Shown here one piece after another: positions 27,004-35,270 of a DNA stretch of 64,000 nt. Within the stretch, counting starts at the first letter, position 1, and each line of letters begins with the position of its first letter. The stretch comes from Leptolyngbya sp. PCC 7375 (GTDB lineage Bacteria > Cyanobacteriota > Cyanobacteriia > Phormidesmidales > Phormidesmidaceae): assembly GCF_000316115.1 (NCBI RefSeq), contig NZ_JH993797.1, positions 5,256,486 to 5,320,485 of the forward strand, read 5' to 3'. A program made the translations under genes and the position numbers. The notes beneath the pieces were generated by a model that was not told where the DNA came from, did no database searches, and worked only from the letters and a program-made list of their open reading frames with translations.

Positions 27004-27720
27004 CTATTCAGCTGCAACCAGTTCAGTGCTGCCCCGACGACGACCGCGAGTCAAACTATTAAACAGCATCTGACCAATAGCTTTAACCAAGTTACCCTCA
27101 AGCTCTTGGAACAAATGCATGTTGATCCCAAAAGCATCGTTAGCTTCCTCTACAATGCGGTCAGCCATCGCCTCATCAACAGGGGCGGCATCAATAGTGC
27201 TGCGATACTTATTCTTAAACGCGCCCTCATCGGGAATCGTGGGAAATTCGTAAAACGCTACACCTTCATCATCCGCCAAGTTCATGGCACGTTGGGCAAT
27301 GCTCTTAAGGATCTGGCCACCCGATAGATCACCTAGATAGCGAGTATATGAATGACCTACAAGCAATTCAGGTGACTCGTTAGAAATTTCACGAATCCGA
27401 TCAACATAAGATTGACCCACTGGAGAAATAGAAACTTGCTCTTTCCAGTTAGGACCGTAGTAGTAAGCTAAATCAGTCTCAAGGGTTTCTTTACGGTATA
27501 GCTCAGGATAGTAAACTGCTGAAACTACCGGATGATCCTTGTGGCGCTCCAACTCTTCTTCCATTGCAGCGTACACATAGTAGAAGTTAGCCACTAGCTT
27601 ACGGTAGGACTTCTTCTCAACAACGCCACGCAAAAAGCAACGAACAAAGCCCACATTCTCGGCCATTGTGTGCGCTTTCTGCGTACCTTTCTTGAGCTTC
27701 TCGGCTAAATTGCTGCTCAT
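27004..27720 (-). CDS. ho1: Heme oxygenase 1
   Basis: 238 residues, normal length. Uses ferredoxin and O2 to open heme to biliverdin IXalpha, CO and iron, the first committed step to phycobilins. The proximal haem ligand H17 sits in TQKAHTMAENVGFVRCFL. The distal helix block YLGDLSGGQIL (about 148-158) and YEFPTI are typical. Cytosolic; the C-terminal tail RGRRRGS is basic as in other cyanobacterial HO-1. Own terminator at 26925-26962. Works with pcyA, present in the same window. Confidence 0.96.
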   Translation of the reverse strand: MSSNLAEKLKKGTQKAHTMAENVGFVRCFLRGVVEKKSYRKLVANFYYVYAAMEEELERHKDHPVVSAVYYPELYRKETLETDLAYYYGPNWKEQVSISPVGQSYVDRIREISNESPELLVGHSYTRYLGDLSGGQILKSIAQRAMNLADDEGVAFYEFPTIPDEGAFKNKYRSTIDAAPVDEAMADRIVEEANDAFGINMHLFQELEGNLVKAIGQMLFNSLTRGRRRGSTELVAAE

Positions 27721-28113
27721 ACTAAATATCTCGACGTTAAATGAATTTAATATCGTCCGCCGTACGCGTAGGACGACGAGCTAAACGAGTTTGAACGGCT
27801 TTATAGAGTTAACAACGTCTCCAAAACGTATCTATCAAAGCCTGTTTGGGAAATAGGGACATCGCCACAATTGCTACCGTAGACCGTTTTGATGAGCCAA
27901 TACATTACATTTTTTTACGCAGAAGTCAGGCAAGCCACAGTGAATTTGGGTCCAAAAAAGCTAAAAAGCTATTTCTGCATGGGATTCATGACAATGTGTC
28001 AACGTGTCTTTTTTGTAGCATTTCGAAATCTTTTGAAATTTAGGCCAAAGGTTTCTGAAAATTTAATTGCAGTCTGGTTACAGAATGACTAGCCAAACAT
28101 AGGTCCATAACCC
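27721..28113. other. Gene-free stretch upstream of ho1
   Basis: 393 bp between the ho1 start and the 3' end of the CsoR-family gene. Small open frames on the plus strand here look spurious (compositionally random, no start signals). Holds the ho1 promoter; no RNA gene recognised. Confidence 0.3.
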
Positions 28114-28455
28114 CTAATCAAAAAAGCGATCAAGGGCCGCTTTCAATTCAGTCAGCTCAGCTTCAATATTGCCTTCAGTGACTGCACGGCTGATGCATTC
28201 ACTCAGATGTTCGTCCAGAATGAGGCGTGCCACCCGATCAAGGGCTCCTCGCACCGCAGCAACTTGTACTAATACATCTGGACAAGGTCTACCTTCATAG
28301 ACCATTGTCTTGATGCCACGCACATGGCCCTCTATACGAGATAGGCGGTTAACAATGCGTTTTAGAGATTCCTCACTATGGGTGTGGCCGTGGGCGGCAT
28401 GGCCATGGCCATTGGCATCATGGGAATGGGAAACAGCGTCTGAAGAGGTGCTCAA
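28114..28455 (-). CDS. InrS-like nickel-responsive repressor, CsoR/RcnR family
   Basis: 113 residues, all-helical DNA-binding metal sensor (DUF156). The N-terminus is histidine-rich (SHSHDANGHGHAAHGHTHS, residues 9-27), as in InrS, the Ni-sensing repressor of Synechocystis. The metal-site residues are C58 (GRPCPD), H83 and C87 (DEHLSEC), a Cys-His-Cys set like InrS and CsoR, not the RcnR set. InrS normally represses a nickel exporter; none is visible here. The neighbour is hemB, whose terminator (28497-28523) separates the two. Nickel specificity is inference from the N-terminal histidines. Confidence 0.8.
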   Translation of the reverse strand: MSTSSDAVSHSHDANGHGHAAHGHTHSEESLKRIVNRLSRIEGHVRGIKTMVYEGRPCPDVLVQVAAVRGALDRVARLILDEHLSECISRAVTEGNIEAELTELKAALDRFFD

Positions 28456-28496
28456 GGGCTAAAACAAGTAGGTGGGCTAAACAGAGTCAAAAAATA

Positions 28497-28523
28497 ACGA
28501 ACACCTCCACCGGAGATGTTCGT
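28497..28523 (-). terminator. Intrinsic terminator of hemB
   Basis: A 12-bp stem with one wobble pair (ACGAACACCTCC and GGAGATGTTCGT) with a 3-nt loop. On the minus strand it is followed by TATTTTTTG. It lies between hemB and the InrS-like gene and makes them separate units, at least in part. Confidence 0.8.
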
Positions 28524-28637
28524 TAATTATTGTTACGCCTGCATCAGGTTTTGTCATCCTGGTTAGGTTCTATGCGTTCAATGCCGCAGCCAGCCTAACT
28601 ACCAGGCTTAAGAACAATGACGCTGGAAAAACGCATT

Positions 28638-29624
28638 CTATTGCCCCTTTAGCCAACGAGCAACATCCTTAGCGTGGTAAGACAGAATTAAGTCAGCCCC
28701 AGAGCGCTTAAAGCTCATCATGGTCTCCATTACCAGCTTTTCTTCATCTACCCAGCCATTTAAAGCTGCTGCTTTGACCATGGAGTATTCTCCAGAGACA
28801 TTGTAAGCAGCTACCGGTAAATTGCTCGCTTCTTTGACGCGCCAAATGATATCCATGTAGGCAAGGGCTGGCTTCACCATCAGCATGTCAGCGCCTTCGG
28901 CAATATCTAGCTCAATCTCCTTGATCGCTTCTTTACCGTTAGCTGGATCCATTTGATACGTGCGGCGATCGCCAAATTGGGGTGCAGATTCAGCCACATC
29001 CCGGAACGGGCCATAGTAAGACGAGGCATACTTGGCGGCGTAGGACATAATCGGAATATTCTCAAAGCTGGCATCATCAAGCCCTGAGCGGATAGCCCCC
29101 ACGAAGCCATCCATCATGCCAGACGGTGCAATGATATCTGCCCCTGCATTGGCCTGGGAAACGGCTGTTTTCTTAAGCAGTTCCAGCGTGGGGTCATTTA
29201 GCACTCGACCCGTCAAGTCTCCCACCTCTAGATAGCCACAGTGTCCGTGGGGAGTATATTCACAGAGACAGGTATCTACCGCCACGATCAGATCGGGAAC
29301 AGCCTTTTTGACGGCTTCCGTGGCCTTTTGCACAATGCCGCAGTCATGCCATGCCCCTGTGGCATCATCATCTTTACCTTCAGGGATACCGAACAAAATA
29401 ATTGAGGGAATCCCAAGGCCGTAGACTTCCTTGGCTTCCTCTACAATTTTGTCCACCGATAGCTGGTAAACACCGGGCATGGACTTCACTTCATTAGCAA
29501 CGCCCTCACCAGGAACCGCAAATAGCGGATAGATGAAATCACTGGTGGTAACAACATTTTCGCGAACCATACGGCGCAATTGTGGATGGCTGCGCAACCG
29601 GCGGGGGCGATGAGTGGGAAACAT
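28638..29624 (-). CDS. hemB: Porphobilinogen synthase (delta-aminolevulinate dehydratase)
   Basis: 328 residues. Condenses two 5-aminolevulinate molecules to porphobilinogen, an early step of heme, chlorophyll and bilin synthesis. Signature elements: N-terminal PRRLR, DTCLCEYTPHGHCG (the metal-site region) and SGMMDG at about 170, the Schiff-base lysines in AAKYAS and MVKPALAYMD. It is divergent from bioY (142-bp gap). Full length. Confidence 0.97.
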   Translation of the reverse strand: MFPTHRPRRLRSHPQLRRMVRENVVTTSDFIYPLFAVPGEGVANEVKSMPGVYQLSVDKIVEEAKEVYGLGIPSIILFGIPEGKDDDATGAWHDCGIVQKATEAVKKAVPDLIVAVDTCLCEYTPHGHCGYLEVGDLTGRVLNDPTLELLKKTAVSQANAGADIIAPSGMMDGFVGAIRSGLDDASFENIPIMSYAAKYASSYYGPFRDVAESAPQFGDRRTYQMDPANGKEAIKEIELDIAEGADMLMVKPALAYMDIIWRVKEASNLPVAAYNVSGEYSMVKAAALNGWVDEEKLVMETMMSFKRSGADLILSYHAKDVARWLKGQ

Positions 29625-29766
29625 GTCAGTTTTTAAAGAAAGCCGTATAAAAGGATTAAGTAAACAGTCTAAAACCTGCTCGGCTGTCTACTTTCAGTCA
29701 GATTAGAAAAAGTAACGTTCTCGTCAAACGATAAAATAAGCCACCGTCGCCGTGAGGAATATGTAG

Positions 29767-30363
29767 GTGTTTGCAACGGCAGAGTTGCTGTGGGCGTTAA
29801 TCGGCTTGATTCTAACCATTGGAGGCACATGGCTAGAGGTCTTTATTACCAATGGGCCTTGGAGTTGGGCCAACGGTGTGGAGGTGTTTTCTTTAGGCGT
29901 GAGTTTTCAAGTGGGAGCTGTATTGCTTATCGGCTGTTTGGGGGGGCAAAATGCGGCTGCATTGTCCCAGGTCGCCTATCTGAGCTTGGGTCTTTTTCTA
30001 TTCCAAGCCTTTGATCTGCAAGTATTTACCCAGGGCGGTGGGTTGAGCTATCTCAGGGAGCCTAGCTTTGGCTACTTGTTGGGCTTTATCCCGGCAGCAT
30101 GGGTTTGTGGATACCTCGCGTTCTGGGAAACCCTGAAGCTAGAAACCCTAGCCTTAAGCTGTTTAGGGGGGTTACTAACAATTCATGCAGTGGGATTGGT
30201 GTATTTGCCCCTAGCCTATGTATTACAGTGGACAGGTGACAATGCGCCATCATTAATAGAGGCCATTTTCACGTACTCGATTGCACCTTTCCCAGGACAG
30301 CTAATTTTAGTCTGTGCAGTTTCAGTACTGGCCTATGGTATGCGTCAGATCATGTTCTACTAG
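29767..30363 (+). CDS. bioY: Biotin ECF transporter substrate-binding protein
   Basis: 198 residues, GTG start. About six hydrophobic helices. The sequence fits BioY, the S-component that binds biotin in the membrane; in cyanobacteria it is commonly encoded without its own EcfA/T genes. The start is preceded by GAGGAA; the ATG six bases earlier is followed directly by a stop codon, so it cannot be the start. lspA follows at 21 bp, which implies one transcript. No ATPase or T-component in the window. Confidence 0.8.
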   Translation: MFATAELLWALIGLILTIGGTWLEVFITNGPWSWANGVEVFSLGVSFQVGAVLLIGCLGGQNAAALSQVAYLSLGLFLFQAFDLQVFTQGGGLSYLREPSFGYLLGFIPAAWVCGYLAFWETLKLETLALSCLGGLLTIHAVGLVYLPLAYVLQWTGDNAPSLIEAIFTYSIAPFPGQLILVCAVSVLAYGMRQIMFY

Positions 30364-30384
30364 CTTCAGCACCGTCATAGCAAC

Positions 30385-30882
30385 ATGGGCAGATTACGGA
30401 GAAAACAGATCAATCGCCTGTTTTGGGTGGCGACTTTTATCGGACTCTTATTAGACCAAATCACCAAACATTGGGTTGTCCAAAACTTTAATTTGGGCGA
30501 ATCGGTCACGATTATTCCGGGGGCTCTAAATTTTACTTACGTTCTAAATCGCGGTGCAGCCTGGAGTATTTGCAGTGGGGAAAACTGCCGTTGGATACTG
30601 CCGTGGTTGTCAGTTATCGTGAGCATTGGGATTGCTGGCTATGGTCTCTTGTTTCGGATTGAAGATCGCTGGGAGCGTGCCGGATGGGGATTTATCTTAG
30701 CCGGAGCCCTGGGTAATGGCATTGATCGCGTCAAAGCAGGGGAAGTAGTGGACTTTATTCAGGCCTTTCCCATTACCCGATTTCCGGTCTTCAATCTGGC
30801 AGACATCTGGATCAATGTCGGGATTATTTGTTTGTTAATTGCTATTTTGTTGACACCAAAACACGAACCAAAACGTCCCTAG
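30385..30882 (+). CDS. lspA: Signal peptidase II (lipoprotein signal peptidase)
   Basis: 165 residues with four transmembrane helices. Removes the signal peptide from prolipoproteins after lipidation. Catalytic aspartates D114 (GNGIDRV) and D140 (FNLADIWIN) and the N-terminal block LDQITKHWV and NRGAAWSI are intact. 21 bp after bioY, same strand. Inner membrane. Confidence 0.95.
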   Translation: MGRLRRKQINRLFWVATFIGLLLDQITKHWVVQNFNLGESVTIIPGALNFTYVLNRGAAWSICSGENCRWILPWLSVIVSIGIAGYGLLFRIEDRWERAGWGFILAGALGNGIDRVKAGEVVDFIQAFPITRFPVFNLADIWINVGIICLLIAILLTPKHEPKRP

Positions 30883-30920
30883 ACAAAAACTACGGGAAAA
30901 TCACGCCACCTTTTTATAAG

Positions 30921-30937
30921 CGGCCTAAAATAGGCCG
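30921..30937. terminator. Short hairpin after lspA
   Basis: CGGCCTA and TAGGCCG with a 3-nt loop, 39 bp after the lspA stop. There is no T-run on the plus strand (a CTTTTT tract lies before it), so a terminator role is uncertain. Confidence 0.4.
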
Positions 30938-31064
30938 TATTCCTATCCGCAATTCTGGGTGTGTTAGCTGTAGCTGTAGTAGCTAGATCAGGGGTCAATG
31001 ATTGAGGGGTTATAGTGAACCCATATTTTGAACATCCGCATTTTCAAACACTCTACGTCTAAGG

Positions 31065-33341
31065 ATGACTCAGCCACCCCGTCATAATTCATCGACGACG
31101 CCTCCTCGAACCATCTTGGGCACGATGACCCAGGTGATTCAGAATGTGGCTCGGGTAGATTTCAACAAACTGGCGTTAAAACCAGGTGCTCGGGTACCTA
31201 AACTGGTGGTGGACTATGACAATCAGCGACAGGTGTATGACCTGGTGGGCGATCATTATGTGCTGGGGCGTAGTTCTAAAAACTGTGACATTGTAGTGCG
31301 CAGTCCGTTGGTGAGTCAGACTCATTTGACCTTGACTCGCGATCGCAACCAGCCTGGCAACCCGTTTGTTCTCAAAGATCAAAAATCCACCAACGGCACC
31401 TACTGCGGTCAAAAACGACTGAAAACCTTTAAGCTCCGAGATGGCGATGTGCTGAGCTTAGGTCCCAACGAGCTGAGCGATGCCGTTACGGTCCGCTTTC
31501 AAAACCCAGCACCCTGGTATCTCAAAACCATTCGCTACGGTCTATATGGCATCACTGGCAGTGTTGCTCTGACGGTCTTTTGGGTAGTTGCGCTTGAATG
31601 GCCCAAAATTCCGATTCGACCCATACCCGAATCAGTTCAGGGACCTGTCTCCATCCTTGGCAATGAAAATGGCGATCGTGTGCTGCTAAATCCCATCACT
31701 AATCAGGCACACATCGAAAAAACCAAACTGCGGGAATATTCCAAATATCTACCTCAAGCCGTAGTCGCGTCAGAAGATTCTCGTTATTACTGGCACCTGG
31801 GTGTAGACCCTTGGGGCATTGCTCGAGCGGCTAAAACCAACCTGAGAAGCGGCACCATTCGAGAAGGCGCTAGTACTCTGACTCAGCAAATGGCCCGAAA
31901 TATCTATCGGGAATATGTGGGCAGCGACGATAGCGCCATGCGCAAAATTCGCGAGATGATCGTCGCCCTCAAGCTGGAAACGTTTTACAGCAAAAATTAC
32001 ATCATGTTGCTGTATCTCAACCGAGTGTATTTAGGCAATAACCTCTATGGTTTTGAGGATGCCTCCCAGTTTTACTTTGATAAGTCTGCCAAAGACTTAA
32101 ATATCCAGGAAGCCGCCACCCTGGTGGGCATTTTGCCCGCGCCCAATGCCTTTAACCCCGTCCAGAGCTACAATGACGCGCTAGACTACCGCAACCGTGT
32201 GATTGAACGCATGGTGGCCCTCGGCATGATCAGCCAGGAAGACGGCCGCCGTGCCCGCCGCTCACGCATTGAGATTAGCCCCAAAGCACGGGAACAGCTC
32301 CAGAGCATTCGAGCCCCATATTTTTATAGTTATATCTTTGATGAACTAGACCAGGTTCTGGGCATCAGCTTTGCCCAAGAAGGTAATTTCTATGTAGAAA
32401 CTAGCCTGGATTTAGCGATACAAAGCCAGGCAGAAACGTCCATGCGCTCAGGCATTGCCAACCTGGGCGACCAGCATGGCTTTTCCCAGGGAGCCCTGGT
32501 CACCCTGAAAGCATCCACTGGTGAAATCCAGGCCCTCGTCGGCGGCGTAGATTATAGCCAAAGTCAGTTTAATCGGGCTTCTCAAGCTGTTAGACAACCT
32601 GGTTCCACATTCAAAATTTTTGCCTATGCCAGTGCTTTAGAACAAGGCATTCCCGCTAGCACCAGTTTTAGCTGCAACGATATGAGCTGGGGTGGTCAAT
32701 TTTATCAGGGGTGTCGTTCGGGTGGTGGTGCGCTCGATATGTACGATGGCTTTGCTCTATCAGAAAATGTAGTCGCCCTACGGGTCGCGCGTGAGGCTGG
32801 TCTAGACAATATTGTGAACCTGGCCCAAACCATGGGTATTGAATCGGAATTAGACCCCGTACCAGGGTTGGTGCTCGGTCAAAGCGGGGTGACACCATTA
32901 GAAATGACTGGGTCGGTGGGTGCGATCGCAAACAATGGTATCTGGAATCGTCCCCACGGGATTCAGCGCGTGTTGGATAGCAGTGACTGTGAAGACAATA
33001 ATGATCCCAGTACCTGCCGTGTCATTTTCGACTTTTCCCTTGATAACAGTGCCGATCGCGATCGCGATGTTCTTAGACCCAACACGGCTCGCACCATGAC
33101 CTCTTTTATGCGAGGCACCATTAATGGCGGTACCGGTCGTAGTGCCTATTTAGGGTTAGGCGAGGCTGGCAAAACTGGCACCACTAACGATGGCGTTGAC
33201 CTTTGGTTTGTGGGCTTTGTCCCTAACAATGATTTAGTCACTGGCATTTGGCTAGGCAATGACGATAACACCCCCACCAACAGCAGCAGTTCACAAGCCG
33301 CCCGGCTCTGGGGCAACTACATGGGCCAAGTTGTGAGATAA
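31065..33341 (+). CDS. FHA-domain class A penicillin-binding protein
   Basis: 758 residues. FHA domain at about 45-140 (YVLGRSSKNCDIVVRS, SQTHLTL), a transmembrane helix (about 160-185), a GT51 glycosyltransferase domain with catalytic E237 (SEDSRYYWHLGVDPWG), then the transpeptidase domain with S514-T-F-K517, S566-E-N568 and K703-T-G705. It polymerises and cross-links peptidoglycan. The cytoplasmic FHA domain, which binds phosphothreonine, implies control by a Ser/Thr kinase, a layout I know from other cyanobacteria. Stands alone after the bioY-lspA unit. The start ATG at 31065 is preceded by CTAAGGATG. Confidence 0.92.
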   Translation: MTQPPRHNSSTTPPRTILGTMTQVIQNVARVDFNKLALKPGARVPKLVVDYDNQRQVYDLVGDHYVLGRSSKNCDIVVRSPLVSQTHLTLTRDRNQPGNPFVLKDQKSTNGTYCGQKRLKTFKLRDGDVLSLGPNELSDAVTVRFQNPAPWYLKTIRYGLYGITGSVALTVFWVVALEWPKIPIRPIPESVQGPVSILGNENGDRVLLNPITNQAHIEKTKLREYSKYLPQAVVASEDSRYYWHLGVDPWGIARAAKTNLRSGTIREGASTLTQQMARNIYREYVGSDDSAMRKIREMIVALKLETFYSKNYIMLLYLNRVYLGNNLYGFEDASQFYFDKSAKDLNIQEAATLVGILPAPNAFNPVQSYNDALDYRNRVIERMVALGMISQEDGRRARRSRIEISPKAREQLQSIRAPYFYSYIFDELDQVLGISFAQEGNFYVETSLDLAIQSQAETSMRSGIANLGDQHGFSQGALVTLKASTGEIQALVGGVDYSQSQFNRASQAVRQPGSTFKIFAYASALEQGIPASTSFSCNDMSWGGQFYQGCRSGGGALDMYDGFALSENVVALRVAREAGLDNIVNLAQTMGIESELDPVPGLVLGQSGVTPLEMTGSVGAIANNGIWNRPHGIQRVLDSSDCEDNNDPSTCRVIFDFSLDNSADRDRDVLRPNTARTMTSFMRGTINGGTGRSAYLGLGEAGKTGTTNDGVDLWFVGFVPNNDLVTGIWLGNDDNTPTNSSSSQAARLWGNYMGQVVR

Positions 33342-33428
33342 ACCATCCCCTCATAAACATTTACCGTTTTTGAACAATTTAATTCGTTTAAACTGAAGCG
33401 TTGTACACAACATTAAAGGGTGAATGCA

Positions 33429-33911
33429 ATGCTCGACGAACAGGCCAAAAAGACGATGCTGCGCAAAATTCCCCATGCGCTTTATATCTGTGGTGTCAAA
33501 GACGGCGACGAAGTCAATGGCTTTACCGCTAGCTGGGTGATGCAGGCATCCTTTGCCCCACCGTTGGTTGTCAACTGCGTTAAAGCCGATTCCACCTCCC
33601 ACGCCATGATCAAAGCTAGCGGCGTCTTTGCCCTCAGCATCTTAGAAGATGGCCAAAAAGAGTTAGCTCAAAACTTCTTCAAACCCCTACGTCGTGTCGG
33701 CAACAAATTTGAAGACATCGACTTTTACCCTGGTCCTGAAACCGGCTGCCCCATCATCAAAGACACCCTGGGCTATGTCGAGTGCAACGTCATCAGCACC
33801 GTTGAACATGGCGACCACACCGTCTTTGTGGGCGGAGTCATCGGCGCAGGTATTCATCGTGAAGGCGATGCGTTGTTGCTATCCACGACCGGCTGGAACT
33901 ACGGAGGGTAG
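33429..33911 (+). CDS. Flavin reductase-like (FMN-binding split-barrel) protein
   Basis: 160 residues. The ATG at 33429 has AAAGGG 8 bases before it, so it is preferred to the in-frame GTG at 33420. The fold elements (ALYICGVKDGDEVNGFTASW, MQASFAPPLVVNCVKADS, FALSILEDGQ, HTVFVGGVIGAG) match the flavin reductase domain (HpaC-like or flavoredoxin family). Likely an FMN-dependent reductase supplying reduced flavin; the partner oxygenase is not in the window. Cytosolic single-gene unit. Confidence 0.75.
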   Translation: MLDEQAKKTMLRKIPHALYICGVKDGDEVNGFTASWVMQASFAPPLVVNCVKADSTSHAMIKASGVFALSILEDGQKELAQNFFKPLRRVGNKFEDIDFYPGPETGCPIIKDTLGYVECNVISTVEHGDHTVFVGGVIGAGIHREGDALLLSTTGWNYGG

Positions 33912-34183
33912 TGGAATTTTGAGTTTTGAGTTTTTAATTTTGAGTTCAAGGAATTAGCAAGGTTTATAGCCCATAGAGGCAAAGAACTAAAAACGCAAAA
34001 CCAAGAACATTTCTGATCAAGACGCTACTAGTTATCCAGGCCCCCAACCCTCCAATTTTGGGGGCTTTGAGTCTTGCCCCCAGGCTAGGGCGGCCTTCAA
34101 CCGGTATAGTCTTTTCGAGAAAACACCTAAGAACTAAGCACTCTTTCACCCCTGTAACATCTATTGTTTATCCTGCAATCCCC

Positions 34184-34534
34184 ATGCCCTTAATCAAAGT
34201 TCAAACCTCCGTCGAAGCCCCCTCTAAAGGCGCTGTGGAAGACATGCTCAAACAACTGTCAGCTAGCCTGGCAAAACATTTGGGCAAGCCTGAATCCTAT
34301 GTCATGACTGCATTTCAACCCAGCACTCCCATGACCTTTGGGGGTAGCACCGATCCCACCTGCTACATCGAAATCAAAAGTGTTGGCACCATGGGCAGTA
34401 AAACTAAAACCATGAGCCAGGAGTTTTGTGCCCAGGTACAGGCCGCACTAGGGGTGCCTCCTGATCGCACCTACATTGAATTCGCCGACTCTGCAGGTGC
34501 AATGTGGGGCTGGAATGGTAGAACGTTTGGTTAA
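34184..34534 (+). CDS. MIF-type tautomerase
   Basis: 116 residues from the ATG at 34184. The frame runs further upstream to 34058, but the family's catalytic proline must be residue 1 after methionine removal, and MPLIKVQTSV at 34184 provides it. The family members (macrophage migration inhibitory factor, phenylpyruvate tautomerase) share CYIEIKSVGTM, and GVPPDRTYIEFADSAGAMWGWNG here. Substrate in bacteria unknown. Followed by a strong hairpin with a T-rich tract. Confidence 0.85.
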   Translation: MPLIKVQTSVEAPSKGAVEDMLKQLSASLAKHLGKPESYVMTAFQPSTPMTFGGSTDPTCYIEIKSVGTMGSKTKTMSQEFCAQVQAALGVPPDRTYIEFADSAGAMWGWNGRTFG

Positions 34535-34549
34535 TTAAAAAAAGGCATT

Positions 34550-34588
34550 TATGTGTAACCCGCCCCGGCAGCAATGTCGGGGTTATTT
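34550..34588 (+). terminator. Terminator of the tautomerase gene, repeat copy 1
   Basis: Stem CCCCGGCA/TGTCGGGG with a GCAA tetraloop, followed by TTATTTG. The whole 39-bp block, including ATGTGTAA, recurs 371 bp downstream at 34921-34959 with two mismatches. Confidence 0.8.
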
Positions 34589-34681
34589 GTAGAGTTTAAA
34601 TATATGACATTCATCATCTATCCATCGCCGGTTAAATGCGTAAAACATGATGAATCACATTAATTAAAATCGTTCAGAACG

Positions 34682-34695
34682 GTGATCTAAGTCAC
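34682..34695. promoter_or_regulatory. CRP-like palindrome 1
   Basis: GTGA-TCTAAG-TCAC: two perfect half-sites with 6-bp spacing, as in the CRP/SyCRP1 consensus. First of three such sites in 420 bp. Confidence 0.5.
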
Positions 34696-34920
34696 AATTT
34701 ATACACTTATTTCTGAACACCAACTAATAAAAAATAAACTTGATGCATTCAAAGAAAAAAGACAAATCTCCCTCTCTACAAGGGATTCAAGGATAAAGAG
34801 AACAAATAGCCAGATGACTTTAGCCAGTCTTCAAGCAAATTTACGGGGTATTTACGGTGTTAGGTACAGAAATTAATTACATTGAATATGTGCTTAGGGC
34901 ACACCTTATATGAAACCCAC

Positions 34921-34959
34921 TATGTGTAATCCACCCCGGCAGCAATGTCGGGGTTATTT
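34921..34959 (+). repeat. Second copy of the 39-bp hairpin block
   Basis: Same hairpin as at 34550-34588, two substitutions. Preceded by a 20-codon open frame (34814-34876). It is a direct repeat 371 bp from copy 1, implying segmental duplication or a duplicated small transcription unit. Confidence 0.7.
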
Positions 34960-35031
34960 ATTAGATTCAGATATCTTTGAAAGTAGAGCTAAAAAGTATC
35001 AAATACATCAATCTTGATTCATTCAAAAACG

Positions 35032-35044
35032 TGATCTGAATCAC
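35032..35044. promoter_or_regulatory. CRP-like palindrome 2
   Basis: GTGA and TCAC half-sites with a 5-bp spacer, as read from the printed lines. Flanked by AAAAAC on the left and AAATT on the right, like the other two sites. Confidence 0.4.
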
Positions 35045-35088
35045 AAATTGATGCTAACTTGACATCAATTTAAGGCGTTCATAAGAAC

Positions 35089-35102
35089 GTGATTTAAGTC
35101 AC
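35089..35102. promoter_or_regulatory. CRP-like palindrome 3
   Basis: GTGA-TTTAAG-TCAC, 6-bp spacing. The flanks again are AAGAAC on the left and AAAATT on the right, so the three sites share about 25 bases of context. Confidence 0.5.
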
Positions 35103-35120
35103 AAAATTAGTAAGCGTCCC

Positions 35121-35175
35121 CTGAGCGGAGTTGAAGGAGATGCTGGCTGGGTGTGTTGGCTTCGACTTCGCTCAG
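35121..35175. repeat. Inverted repeat of the CTGAGCGRAGTYGAAG type
   Basis: Two 16-bp arms (35121-35136 and 35160-35175) that pair with two G-U wobbles. It lies about 30 bp beyond the end of the U32 pseudogene remnant. I have seen this kind of dispersed hairpin in other genomes; here it may be the former 3' end of the U32 transcript. Confidence 0.5.
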
Positions 35176-35270
35176 CCAACGGCGCTGATGAGACGGTTAC
35201 CAAAATTATGCTGATCTGCGATTTTCAAGAGTTCCCCGAGTAACACCAAGTTGATTAGATAGCTTTAGAG

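Noticed and set aside
27846..28092. Two overlapping plus-strand frames upstream of ho1
   Set aside because: Composition looks random, they overlap each other and there is no ribosome-binding site.
34058..34183. N-terminal extension of the tautomerase
   Set aside because: The family requires a proline directly after the initiator methionine, which only the start at 34184 provides.
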